This document shows, piece by piece, positions 1 through 6,875 of a stretch of 7,630 nt of DNA (position 1 is the first letter of the stretch; each line of letters begins with the position of its first letter). The position numbers and the translations under genes are program-made. The notes under the pieces were generated by a model. The model did no database searches. It had not been told where the DNA came from and saw nothing but the letters and a program-made list of their open reading frames with translations. The stretch is taken from NCBI GenBank assembly GCA_029939965.1, contig JAOZRY010000129.1, forward strand, positions 1 to 7,630. Reading direction: 5' to 3'. The DNA is from Bacteroidales bacterium (GTDB lineage: Bacteria > Bacteroidota > Bacteroidia > Bacteroidales > 4484-276).

Positions 1-403
1 CGGGGTTTTCAATAAATCGCAAATCACCATTTCGTTCGATGCATTCAGTAATTTTCTTTTTAAACTTCCAACAGGTCATTTGGCGTTTTTCTAATTTTCG
101 TGAAAGGTCGTATGTAGAAATTTTTGGGGTGCTGCAAACCATATACGCAATTTCGAAAGCTTCGGTAAGATTTATTTTGCACCTGTGAAAAATTGTGTGT
201 GCTGTGGCTGATTCGTCATGTTTACAGCGTGTACAACGATGAGAAAATGGGGTTTTTCCCTTGCAAAAATTGTTATGTCCGCATTTTTTACATATATAAC
301 CATCCTTCCACTTTTCGTTTGCCAAAAACTCAAGGCACTTCTCATCCGAAGAAAAGGCAGATTCAAATTCCAGTGGTTTAAGATGAATTAATAAGTTATT
401 CAT
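1..403 (-). CDS. IS1595-type transposase, N-terminal part (cut by window edge)
   Basis: Reading the minus strand from the ATG at 403-401 gives 134 codons without a stop up to the left edge, so the C-terminal part lies outside the window. The protein has a zinc ribbon with cysteine pairs C38/C41 and C57/C60 (residues 36-61). It is followed by the segment SATAHTIFHRCKINLTEAF, which matches the S-x-TA-x-T-x-F-x-(10)-F pattern that follows the zinc ribbon in IS1595/ISXO2-like transposases. Residues 90-125 are basic and look like a helical DNA-binding region. The catalytic DDE domain would be beyond position 1 and cannot be checked, so the element may be intact, truncated or a stand-alone zinc-ribbon remnant. 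No terminal inverted repeat or target duplication could be recognised between 404 and 583. The family assignment rests on remembered family motifs, not on a search. Confidence 0.8.
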   Translation of the reverse strand, partial: MNNLLIHLKPLEFESAFSSDEKCLEFLANEKWKDGYICKKCGHNNFCKGKTPFSHRCTRCKHDESATAHTIFHRCKINLTEAFEIAYMVCSTPKISTYDLSRKLEKRQMTCWKFKKKITECIERNGDLRFIENP

Positions 404-482
404 TTTATAATGCTTTCAAAAAATTAATGTGTGTCGGTTTAATAAAAAATATCTACAATAATTGTTATTTGAATTGATTTTG

Positions 483-490
483 CAAAAATA
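483..490 (-). promoter_or_regulatory. Possible -7 promoter element for the transposase gene
   Basis: On the minus strand this reads TATTTTTG, an exact TAnnTTTG match, about 80 bp upstream of the transposase start. No convincing -33 TTTG element was found at the expected distance. In DNA this AT-rich such a match can easily arise by chance. Confidence 0.25.
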
Positions 491-532
491 GTTAAAAAGT
501 GATACTAAAGCGATTTAATTAAAAACTTTGTT

Positions 533-540
533 TATCTTTG
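533..540 (+). promoter_or_regulatory. Candidate Bacteroidetes -7 promoter element for the thioredoxin pair
   Basis: The sequence TATCTTTG matches the Bacteroidetes sigma-ABfr -7 consensus TAnnTTTG exactly. Transcription would begin near 547, leaving a 5' leader of roughly 37 nt before the ATG at 584. A clear -33 TTTG is not visible, which is common for this class. The leader is A-rich with no Shine-Dalgarno sequence, as is usual in this phylum. Confidence 0.55.
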
Positions 541-583
541 CCGCGAAATTAGAATAACACAAACAACAAAACAATTAATAATT

Positions 584-1093
584 ATGAAAAGAGTATTCAT
601 CGTATTTTTAACAGGAGTGTTTATCACGCTTACAGCAACAGCCTGTGGTACTGCAAATAGCGAAAACAACACATCGGCCACTTCAAACACCGACACCGAA
701 GTGAATGCTAACGATTCGGAAAAAGCAGCTACAAAGCCCGAATATTTAACAGCCGAAACTTTTAAGCAAAAAATTTGGAATTACGAAAATAATCCTGAGG
801 AGTGGGTTTACGAAGGAACAGAACCTGCCATTATCGATTTTTATGCTGACTGGTGTAAGCCCTGCAAAATGGTAGCCCCGATTCTGGATGAGATATCAAA
901 GGAATATTCAGGGAAACTAAAGGTTTACAAAATCGACACCCAAAAAGAAAGAGAACTTGCATCAGTATTTCAGGTTTCAAGTATTCCGGCATTTTTGTAC
1001 ATCCCCGCAAAGGGTCAGCCCCAAATGGACAAAGGTTATAAGGACAAGGCTGCCTTCGAAAGAATTATTAAAGAAGTTTTATTAAACAAATAA
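584..1093 (+). CDS. Thioredoxin-domain lipoprotein, predicted periplasm-facing
   Basis: This 169-residue protein starts with a short basic end and a hydrophobic stretch (residues 4-20) ending in a probable lipobox with the acylated cysteine at C21 (TATAC). The residue at -3 is alanine rather than leucine, so signal peptidase II cleavage is likely but not certain. A low-complexity Asn/Ser/Thr linker (22-50) leads to a thioredoxin domain (about 53-168). The active site is WCKPC at 90-94 and the cis-proline is P135 (SSIPAF). It should catalyse dithiol/disulfide exchange at the outer face of a membrane. The active-site sequence ADWC.PCKMVAPIL is thioredoxin-like, not of the ResA/CcmG (TlpA-like) type. 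The next gene encodes a signal-less relative 35 bp downstream, probably in the same transcript. The physiological partner is unknown. Confidence 0.88.
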   Translation: MKRVFIVFLTGVFITLTATACGTANSENNTSATSNTDTEVNANDSEKAATKPEYLTAETFKQKIWNYENNPEEWVYEGTEPAIIDFYADWCKPCKMVAPILDEISKEYSGKLKVYKIDTQKERELASVFQVSSIPAFLYIPAKGQPQMDKGYKDKAAFERIIKEVLLNK

Positions 1094-1128
1094 ATATCAT
1101 TAATAAATTAATAAATCAGAAAATTAAA

Positions 1129-1506
1129 ATGGAACATTTAACAAAAGAAACATTCTTAAACAAAGTTTTTAATTTCGAACAAAGCAAAGAGTGGAAGTTT
1201 CAAGGCGAACTCCCCTGCCTTATCGATTTTTATGCAGACTGGTGTCAGCCCTGTAAAATGGTAGCCCCAATCCTCGAAGAACTTGCCGAAGAATACAAAG
1301 GAAAAATCAACATTTACAAGATAGATACAGAAGATCAACAGGAATTATCTGCTGCATTTGGCATCAAAAGTATTCCTTCATTGCTTTTCTGCCCCATGGG
1401 CGAACAGCCTCAAATGGCTCAGGGAGCTTTACCAAAAGAAAGCATGAAGCAGGCGATTGAAGATGTGCTTTTAAAAATTAAAAAGGAAGAAGTTGTAACC
1501 AACTAA
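1129..1506 (+). CDS. Thioredoxin, cytoplasmic, paralogue of the preceding gene
   Basis: This 125-residue protein is a thioredoxin with no signal peptide. The active site is WCQPC (38-42) within FYADWCQPCKMVAPIL, and the cis-proline is P83 (SIPSLL). It should reduce cytoplasmic protein disulfides, probably recycled by thioredoxin reductase, which is not in the window. It carries extra cysteines at C30 and C88. It shares with the upstream lipoprotein an N-terminal section of about 35 residues (LT.ETF....FNFE....W.F) ahead of the first core strand, and a GEQPQMAQG segment matching GQPQMDKG there, so the two look like products of a tandem duplication. The ATG at 1129 is the first in frame; it lies in A-rich sequence without a Shine-Dalgarno motif. 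The name trxA would be a guess and is not given. Confidence 0.9.
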   Translation: MEHLTKETFLNKVFNFEQSKEWKFQGELPCLIDFYADWCQPCKMVAPILEELAEEYKGKINIYKIDTEDQQELSAAFGIKSIPSLLFCPMGEQPQMAQGALPKESMKQAIEDVLLKIKKEEVVTN

Positions 1507-1597
1507 TTTTTCTTTATAAGACTCTTAATTTGCAAAACCAGCCAACATGTTGTTTAAATTTTTTGTTGTCAGTTTCCCGCTTTACGGTTTCAATAAT

Positions 1598-1629
1598 AAA
1601 TCGTAAATCATAAATCGTAAATCGTAAAT
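1598..1629 (+). repeat. Short 7-bp tandem repeat (AAATCGT) between trx and wbqC units
   Basis: Four consecutive copies of a 7-mer are visible: AAATCGT, AAATCAT, AAATCGT, AAATCGT, followed by a partial AAATT. One copy has a single G-to-A change. The array lies in non-coding DNA just upstream of the terminator. It looks like a small microsatellite, and no function can be assigned. Confidence 0.8.
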
Positions 1630-1646
1630 TGAATTAGGCTCTTGAT

Positions 1647-1686
1647 AAAAAAGTGCAACAAATTGGATGTTGCACTTTTTTTTTTT
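1647..1686 (+). terminator. Strong intrinsic terminator after the thioredoxin genes
   Basis: A perfect 8-bp stem (GTGCAACA at 1653-1660 with TGTTGCAC at 1668-1675) encloses a 7-nt loop and is followed by a run of 11 T (1676-1686). Six A on the left (1647-1652) can extend pairing with the T run and would give a U-tract in the opposite direction, so it may act on both strands. It lies about 140 nt downstream of the second thioredoxin stop and separates that unit from the next promoter. Confidence 0.9.
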
Positions 1687-1696
1687 GCATTAATCG

Positions 1697-1704
1697 TACT
1701 TTTG
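1697..1704 (+). promoter_or_regulatory. Candidate Bacteroidetes -7 promoter element for the WbqC-family gene
   Basis: TACTTTTG matches TAnnTTTG exactly and sits immediately after the terminator. Start of transcription would be near 1711, giving a leader of about 18 nt before the ATG at 1729. The expected -33 position falls in the terminator T run, so no separate -33 element can be identified. Confidence 0.55.
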
Positions 1705-1728
1705 CAGCGAACAAACAAAAGATGATAA

Positions 1729-2346
1729 ATGGAAGCAAAAAAACCGGTTTTACTTTCAACAGCTTATTTGCCACCTGTACATTATTTTATGGCCATGAAG
1801 TTAGCGGGGGAAGTTTACATCGAAAAACACGAAACTTACGCAAAACAAACTTACCGCAATCGCTGCGAAATTTATACTTCCAACGGCAAACTTGCGCTAA
1901 CCATTCCGGTAAAAAAAGTAAACGGAAATCATACGGTTATTGATCAGGTGGAGGTATCAGATCAATACAATTGGCAGGTTTTGCATTGGAGAGCAATACA
2001 TGCTGCTTACGCCAATTCGCCCTTCTTTTTATATTATAAAGATGATCTGAAGTTTTTTTATCAAAACAAATTTAATTCCCTCTTCGATTTTAATCAACAA
2101 CTATTATCCGAAATAATTTCATTAATCGGTATAAATGTAAAAATATCCTATACTGAAGTTTTTGAAAAACAACCTGAGAATTGGATTGATTATCGGAATA
2201 CGATTTCACCAAAAAAACTACCCACAGAATTTTACCTCAAACCCTATTATCAATCATTTAACGAAAAGCATGGCTTTATTTCCGGGCTAAGTATTTTGGA
2301 TGTACTATTTAATATAGGTCCCGAAACCCAGGATATATTATCCTGA
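1729..2346 (+). CDS. WbqC-family protein
   Basis: The 205-residue product resembles the WbqC-like family. Visible family features are the N-terminal STAYLPPVHYFMAMKLAG segment (10-27), followed by a strand-rich section with YRNRCEIYTSNGKLALTIPV (42-61), and the conserved NWQVLHWRAIHAAYANSPFF segment (81-100) with its His-Trp-Arg core. WbqC was named from O-antigen gene clusters and is annotated as a possible glycine or amino-acid transfer protein acting on surface polysaccharide sugars. In Bacteroidetes a single short copy is often found outside such clusters and its reaction is not established. There is no signal peptide, so it is probably cytoplasmic. The gene appears monocistronic, with its own promoter and terminator upstream and a palindrome with a T run downstream. 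An ATG at 1722 is in another frame and was not used. Confidence 0.8.
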   Translation: MEAKKPVLLSTAYLPPVHYFMAMKLAGEVYIEKHETYAKQTYRNRCEIYTSNGKLALTIPVKKVNGNHTVIDQVEVSDQYNWQVLHWRAIHAAYANSPFFLYYKDDLKFFYQNKFNSLFDFNQQLLSEIISLIGINVKISYTEVFEKQPENWIDYRNTISPKKLPTEFYLKPYYQSFNEKHGFISGLSILDVLFNIGPETQDILS

Positions 2347-2389
2347 AATTATTTAATTTCAATTTAAAAACATTCTATATTAGGTTATT

Positions 2390-2410
2390 AAGTAATTCAT
2401 TACTTTTTTT
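2390..2410 (+). terminator. Palindrome plus T run: weak terminator of the WbqC gene or nap operator
   Basis: AAGTAAT (2390-2396) and ATTACTT (2399-2405) are perfect inverted arms with only two bases between them, and Ts continue to 2410. As RNA, the central pairs must open to form a loop, leaving about 5 AT-rich pairs, which is weak for termination. The same palindrome lies 11 bp upstream of the nap -7 element, where an activator or repressor dimer would bind. It does not match the classical FNR box TTGAT-N4-ATCAA. Both readings are possible. Confidence 0.45.
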
Positions 2411-2415
2411 TATTT

Positions 2416-2423
2416 TACATTTG
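2416..2423 (+). promoter_or_regulatory. Candidate Bacteroidetes -7 promoter element of the nap operon
   Basis: TACATTTG matches TAnnTTTG exactly. Transcription would start near 2430, giving a leader of about 47 nt to the napA ATG at 2477. No obvious -33 TTTG is present, which would suit a promoter needing an activator, possibly bound at the palindrome at 2390-2405. That regulatory reading is inference. Confidence 0.5.
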
Positions 2424-2476
2424 GTCTTTCAAAATTTATAACCATTCGTTTGAAATCCAAATCAAAATTAAATACT

Positions 2477-5266
2477 ATGGCACTAAACAGAAGAGATTTT
2501 ATTAAAAGTTCAGCAGTTGCTTCGGCAGCTACTGCAATAGGATTGAGCATTCCTGCCAACCTAAAGGCAATGGCCGCAGATGGTGAAGCAGACTGGAGAT
2601 GGGACAAGGCTGTATGTCGTTTTTGTGGCACGGGGTGTGGGATAATGGTAGCTACAAAAGATGATAATATTGTGGCTGTAAAAGGTGATCCGGCTGCACC
2701 GGTCAACAGAGGGCTCAATTGCATTAAAGGATATTTTAATGCAAAAATCATGTATGGCGAAGACCGTTTAAAAACACCCCTGTTGCGTGTTGATAAAGAC
2801 GGAAATTTTAGTAAGCAAGGTAAGTTTAAAGCAGTAAGCTGGAAACGAGCTTTTGATGAAATGGAAAAGCAAATCAAGAAGACCTTAAAAGAAAAGGGGC
2901 CAACAGGTCTTGGTATATTTGGTTCAGGCCAATACACTGTTCAGGAAGGGTATGCTGCAGTAAAATTAATCAAGGGCGGTTTCAGGTCTCACAATATCGA
3001 CCCCAATGCCCGTCACTGTATGGCTTCGGCTGTAGCCGGATTTATTCAAACTTATGGCATTGATGAACCTGCCGGATGCTACGATGATATAGAAATTACA
3101 GATACGTTTGCACTTTGGGGAGCCAATATGTCAGAAATGCACCCAATTTTATGGTCGAGAATTACTGATCGTAAACTCAGAGACCCCGATAAAGTTAAAA
3201 TATTTAATCTCTCCACTTATACTAACAGATGCAGCGACCTTGCTGATACCGAAATAATTTTTAAACCCAACAGTGATCTTGCCATCTGGAATTATATTGC
3301 CAGAGAAATTGTTTACAATCACCCCGAAGCAATAGATCAGGATTTTGTTGATAAGCACACCATTTTTGTTACCGGCCCTGCAGATATCGGATACGGAATG
3401 CGTACTTCCGATCACCCCGGATTTACTGATAAGGAACGCGAAACTGTTGACAGGGAATCTTTTAAAATAGTTTCAAAAGCTGAGGGAACTTCACTTTCAT
3501 ATTTAGGATTTAAAGAGGGTGATAGAATGGAAATGAAGAATAGAAAAAGTGCCGGAAAACACTGGAAAATATCTTTTGATGAATTCAAAAAAGCATTAGA
3601 TCCTTATACACTCGATTATGTTGCAGAAGTTTCAAAAGGAGACGTTGACGAAGATATTGAGGTATATAAGCAAAAACTACAGGCCTTGGCCGATCATTAT
3701 ATCGAAGATGACCGGAAGATTGTTTCCTTCTGGACCATGGGAATGAACCAACATACACGCGGAACATGGGTTAACGAACAATCGTACATGGTTCACTTCC
3801 TGTTGGGCAAACAAGCCAAACCAGGTAATGGTGCATTTAGCCTAACCGGTCAGCCCAGTGCTTGCGGAACAGCTCGTGAAGTAGGCACATTCTCGCACCG
3901 GCTTCCTGCTGACATGGTTGTAGCAAATCCAAAGCACAGGGATGTTACCGAAAAATTATGGAAACTGCCAAAGGGAACGGTCAATCCTAAGCCCGGATCA
4001 CATAATATGCAGATACATCGTGATATTGAAGATGGTAAAATTACGTTTGTATGGGTTCATGTAAATAATCCGTATCAAAATACTGCGAATGCAAAGCACT
4101 GGATTAAAGCTGCCCGCGAAATGGATAACTTTATTGTTGTGAGTGATCCCTATCCGGGAATATCTGCAAAAGTATCTGATCTTGTTTTGCCTACAGCTAT
4201 GATTTACGAAAAGTGGGGAGCTTATGGCAATGCCGAACGCCGCACACAGCACTGGAAACAACAGGTAACTCCTATTGGTGATGCAATGCCGGATATTTGG
4301 CAATATGTAGAACTGAGTAAAAGATTTACTTTAAATGATGTTTGGCAAAATACTCCTGTTCCCGGTCTCGATGATGGTTTACCCGATGTAATAGACAAAG
4401 CTAAAGCTATGGGTTACAGCCCGGACGACACACTTTATGATGTTCTGTTTGCCAATGATGAGGCAAAGTCATATTCATGGCCCGACCCAATTGGTGAAGG
4501 GTTTTTAAATACGGAAGCGGCCGGTGATGGTAGAGATGTGTTGGGAGAAAATGATAAACTCTGGAAAGGTTATGGTTTTTTTATTCAGAAATATTTGTGG
4601 GAAGAGTACAGAAAATTTGGTGAGGGAAAAGCACATGACTATGCCGACTTTGATACTTACCACAAGGTTAGAGGGTTGAAATGGCCTGTAGTTGATGGTA
4701 AAGAAACCCAATGGCGCTTTAATGCCAAATACGATCCTTATGCCCGAAAGGCTGATACCGGAGAATTTGCCTTTTACGGCAAAGCACTTAAGAACCTTCC
4801 ACAAGGAACACTAACAGGGCCTGATGCATCCCTTGAAAAATATGATCTGAGCAACAAGGCGAAAATATTCTTCCGCCCATATATGGATGCACCAGAAATG
4901 CCAACCAAGGATTATCCCTTCTGGCTTTGTACCGGACGGGTGCTTGAGCACTGGCACAGCGGAACAATGACAATGAGAGTACCTGAATTGTATCGAGCAG
5001 TTCCTGAGGCACTTTGTTCAATGAACCCCGAAGATGCAAAAGAGAATGGTTATATTGATGGAGAATTGGTTTGGGTAGAATCAAGAAGGGGGAAAGTTAA
5101 AGCACACCTTGATCTTAGAGGAAGAAATCGTTGCCCGAAGGGTTTGGTATATGTTCCGTGGTTTGATGAGAAAGTGTTTATTAACAAAGTATGTTTAGAT
5201 GCAACATGCCCCATATCCAAGCAAACTGACTATAAAAAATGCGCAGTAAAGATTTATAAAGTTTAA
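2477..5266 (+). CDS. napA: Periplasmic nitrate reductase catalytic subunit NapA
   Basis: NapA reduces nitrate to nitrite in the periplasm using a Mo-bis-MGD cofactor and one [4Fe-4S] cluster. The 929-residue protein begins with a twin-arginine signal (NRRDFIK, residues 4-10) and a hydrophobic h-region, with likely cleavage after the AMA at 31-33. The cluster ligands are C47, C50, C54 and C82 (C-x2-C-x3-C-x27-C). The Mo ligand is C181 in NARHCMASAVAGF. NapA hallmarks follow: NQHTRGTWVNEQ, SLTGQPSACGTAREVGTF, ATAMIYEKWGAYGNAERRTQ-like region (about 575-595, exact residues TAMIYEKWGAYGNAERRT) and, in the C-terminal dinucleotide-binding domain (from about 800), EHWHSGTMTMRVPEL and the end TDYKKCAVKI. 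It is about 100 residues longer than E. coli NapA, with extra segments near residues 325-365 and in the 630-800 region, as in the long NapA of Epsilonproteobacteria. The ATG at 2477 is preferred over an in-frame TTG at 2450 because it places the twin-arginine motif at the usual distance. It is the first gene of the operon. Confidence 0.97.
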   Translation: MALNRRDFIKSSAVASAATAIGLSIPANLKAMAADGEADWRWDKAVCRFCGTGCGIMVATKDDNIVAVKGDPAAPVNRGLNCIKGYFNAKIMYGEDRLKTPLLRVDKDGNFSKQGKFKAVSWKRAFDEMEKQIKKTLKEKGPTGLGIFGSGQYTVQEGYAAVKLIKGGFRSHNIDPNARHCMASAVAGFIQTYGIDEPAGCYDDIEITDTFALWGANMSEMHPILWSRITDRKLRDPDKVKIFNLSTYTNRCSDLADTEIIFKPNSDLAIWNYIAREIVYNHPEAIDQDFVDKHTIFVTGPADIGYGMRTSDHPGFTDKERETVDRESFKIVSKAEGTSLSYLGFKEGDRMEMKNRKSAGKHWKISFDEFKKALDPYTLDYVAEVSKGDVDEDIEVYKQKLQALADHYIEDDRKIVSFWTMGMNQHTRGTWVNEQSYMVHFLLGKQAKPGNGAFSLTGQPSACGTAREVGTFSHRLPADMVVANPKHRDVTEKLWKLPKGTVNPKPGSHNMQIHRDIEDGKITFVWVHVNNPYQNTANAKHWIKAAREMDNFIVVSDPYPGISAKVSDLVLPTAMIYEKWGAYGNAERRTQHWKQQVTPIGDAMPDIWQYVELSKRFTLNDVWQNTPVPGLDDGLPDVIDKAKAMGYSPDDTLYDVLFANDEAKSYSWPDPIGEGFLNTEAAGDGRDVLGENDKLWKGYGFFIQKYLWEEYRKFGEGKAHDYADFDTYHKVRGLKWPVVDGKETQWRFNAKYDPYARKADTGEFAFYGKALKNLPQGTLTGPDASLEKYDLSNKAKIFFRPYMDAPEMPTKDYPFWLCTGRVLEHWHSGTMTMRVPELYRAVPEALCSMNPEDAKENGYIDGELVWVESRRGKVKAHLDLRGRNRCPKGLVYVPWFDEKVFINKVCLDATCPISKQTDYKKCAVKIYKV

Positions 5267-5271
5267 AGGTG

Positions 5272-6069
5272 ATGAATAAGGATAAGCAACCAACAACCAG
5301 GAGGGAAGCTCTGAAAAACATTTTCAGAAGCACGGGATATCTTGGCATTGGCGGTACTTTTTTGGGAACTATCGCCAGTGGGTTGGCAGCACCAAAACTT
5401 GAATTGCGCCCTCCGGGAGCTTTAAATGAAAACGACTTTCTGAAGTCGTGCCTGAAATGTGGTGCTTGCGTTGAAGCTTGCCCATACGATAGTTTGATCC
5501 TGAATAATAGTACAGAAGATGGAACTTTGGGTCTTCCCTATTTGAAGCCACGCATTATTCCATGCTACATGTGTACTGATATTCCTTGCGTACCGGTATG
5601 CCCAAGTGGTGCTCTCGACATTAAGAGCTTACAAAACGATGATGGCGTGATGGATATTAATAAATCCAAAATGGGTGTTGCCATTATTCATAAGGAAACG
5701 TGTATTGCATATTGGGGTATCCAGTGCGATGCATGTTACCGTGCCTGCCCATTGATTGACGAAGCCATTTCGCTGGTGTATGAAAAAAATGAGAGAACCG
5801 GTAAACATGCATTTCTGAAACCGGTAGTTCATAGTGATTTTTGTACAGGATGCGGAAAGTGCGAACATGCCTGCATTACCGAAAAAGCTGCCATTATGGT
5901 TTTACCGGTCGATGCAGCTACTGGTAAAGTTGGCGACCATTACATTAAAGGTTGGGACAAATCAGACGAGAGTAGAATTAATGAGATTAAAGATTCAAAA
6001 AGCAGGATTAATAAGCAAGGTGAGCCTGATAAATATTTGAATGATTGGGAAAGTTTAATTGAAGATTAA
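5272..6069 (+). CDS. napG: Ferredoxin-type protein NapG, Tat-exported quinol dehydrogenase partner
   Basis: This 265-residue iron-sulfur protein has a twin-arginine motif (TTRREALKNIF, R10-R11) with a hydrophobic Gly-rich segment (22-40), so it should be exported folded and face the periplasm. Four [4Fe-4S] sites are visible: C60/C63/C66/C70, C98/C101/C106/C110, C144/C152/C155/C159 and C191/C194/C197/C201. The C-x2-C-x4-C-x3-C-P and C-x7-C-x2-C-x3-C-P spacings are those of NapG (MauM/NapG family). It should accept electrons from NapH and pass them to NapB or NapA. A charged tail of roughly 35 residues after about 228 goes beyond the usual ~230-residue E. coli length. The ATG at 5272 lies 5 bp after the napA stop; a GTG at 5269 immediately before it would add only one residue. 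The tight spacing indicates co-translation with napA. Confidence 0.95.
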   Translation: MNKDKQPTTRREALKNIFRSTGYLGIGGTFLGTIASGLAAPKLELRPPGALNENDFLKSCLKCGACVEACPYDSLILNNSTEDGTLGLPYLKPRIIPCYMCTDIPCVPVCPSGALDIKSLQNDDGVMDINKSKMGVAIIHKETCIAYWGIQCDACYRACPLIDEAISLVYEKNERTGKHAFLKPVVHSDFCTGCGKCEHACITEKAAIMVLPVDAATGKVGDHYIKGWDKSDESRINEIKDSKSRINKQGEPDKYLNDWESLIED

Positions 6070-6864
6070 ATGTTGAAAGCACATCGTTTTTTAATTGGTC
6101 GTAGGATTACCCAACTTGGGTTGCTGTTTCTGTTTTTTGGAGGCAATTACTTCGGGTGGGAAATACTAACAGGAAACTATTCTTCGGCTAAGGTTTTTGG
6201 TCTTATCGATCTGACTGATCCATTTGCTGTTTTGCAAATATTGTTTTCGGGGTTTGTTGTTGCAACCAATGCATTGATTGGAGCAGGAATTATTCTGATT
6301 GCATATAGTTTAATTTTTGGCCGGGCATTTTGCAGTTGGGTTTGCCCAATGAACATAGTTGTTGATACTGCAGGGTGGTTGAATAAAAAGCTTCGCTTCC
6401 AACAGAAACCTATCAATAATAAATTTGTTGTCAAATTGAGATATTACATACTTGGTTTGGTTTTATTATTATCAACGATACTTGGATTTGCAGTTTTTGA
6501 AATGATTAGCCCCATTGGGATGCTACACCGAAATATTGTTTTTGGATTTGGTACAGGAATCATTTCGGTTGGTGTTGTATTTCTGTTCGACATGGTGGCT
6601 CGCCCATTAAGTTTTTGCAAAAACATTTGTCCACTCGGCGCTTTTTATTCTTTAATTAGCCGCCCCAGAATTTTAAAGATTTATCATATTAAAGAAAATT
6701 GCACAAATTGCAACAAGTGTTTTGCAGTTTGCCCCGAAAAGCAAGTACTTAAAACTGTTGGGGTAAAAAGTAGTCCGATTACTTCGGGCGAATGTACAAA
6801 CTGTGGACGTTGCATTGAAGTTTGTAAAGATAACGCACTAAAATTTAGTATTTTTAAAAAATAA
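6070..6864 (+). CDS. napH: Membrane quinol dehydrogenase component NapH
   Basis: The 264-residue protein is a NapH/MauN-type polytopic membrane protein. Hydrophobic helices are visible at about 13-31, 56-82, 125-147 and 156-176. Two CxxxCP motifs occur, C88-SWV-C92-P and C183-KNI-C187-P, the signature associated with quinol oxidation in NapH. The C-terminal cytoplasmic region holds two [4Fe-4S] ferredoxin motifs, C211/C214/C217/C221-P and C242/C245/C248/C252. With NapG it forms a menaquinol-oxidising module that feeds the nitrate reductase. Since no NapC tetraheme cytochrome is found in the window, NapGH is probably the main electron entry. Its ATG directly follows the napG stop codon with no intervening base, which implies translational coupling. 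Confidence 0.95.
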   Translation: MLKAHRFLIGRRITQLGLLFLFFGGNYFGWEILTGNYSSAKVFGLIDLTDPFAVLQILFSGFVVATNALIGAGIILIAYSLIFGRAFCSWVCPMNIVVDTAGWLNKKLRFQQKPINNKFVVKLRYYILGLVLLLSTILGFAVFEMISPIGMLHRNIVFGFGTGIISVGVVFLFDMVARPLSFCKNICPLGAFYSLISRPRILKIYHIKENCTNCNKCFAVCPEKQVLKTVGVKSSPITSGECTNCGRCIEVCKDNALKFSIFKK

Positions 6865-6865
6865 C

Positions 6866-6871
6866 AGGAGG
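6866..6871 (+). promoter_or_regulatory. Strong Shine-Dalgarno sequence for napB
   Basis: A perfect AGGAGG stands 4 nt ahead of the napB ATG and begins two bases after the napH stop. The other starts in this window lack a comparable motif, and Bacteroidetes generally make little use of Shine-Dalgarno pairing, so this one supports the chosen start at 6876. It may raise napB output relative to napH. Confidence 0.75.
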
Positions 6872-6875
6872 TATT

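Noticed and set aside
7..30. Similarity between the sequence at the left edge and the AAATCGT repeat near 1590
   Set aside because: The left copy lies inside the transposase coding frame, and the match is short and AT-rich, so chance is the simpler explanation.
172..366. Short minus-strand open frame within the transposase region
   Set aside because: It is a different frame of the same strand as the zinc-ribbon transposase, whose frame is open to the edge and shows real motifs.
1653..1943. Plus-strand open frame of 96 codons overlapping the WbqC gene
   Set aside because: It begins in the terminator and reads the WbqC coding sequence out of frame into a Lys/Arg/Asn-rich product.
2450..2476. 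Upstream in-frame TTG start for napA adding nine residues
   Set aside because: The ATG at 2477 places the twin-arginine motif four residues from the N terminus, and TTG starts are uncommon, so the longer form is less likely.
2410..2937. Minus-strand open frame of 175 codons opposite the start of napA
   Set aside because: It lies antisense to the Tat signal and Fe-S domain of NapA, has no recognisable motifs, and would cover the nap promoter region.
2477..5266. Formate dehydrogenase or assimilatory nitrate reductase as alternatives for the molybdoprotein
   Set aside because: The Mo ligand is cysteine in the NapA context ARHCMASA, a Tat signal is present, and napG, napH and napB follow directly.
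5269..5271. GTG start for napG
   Set aside because: An ATG follows immediately, and the difference is a single residue.
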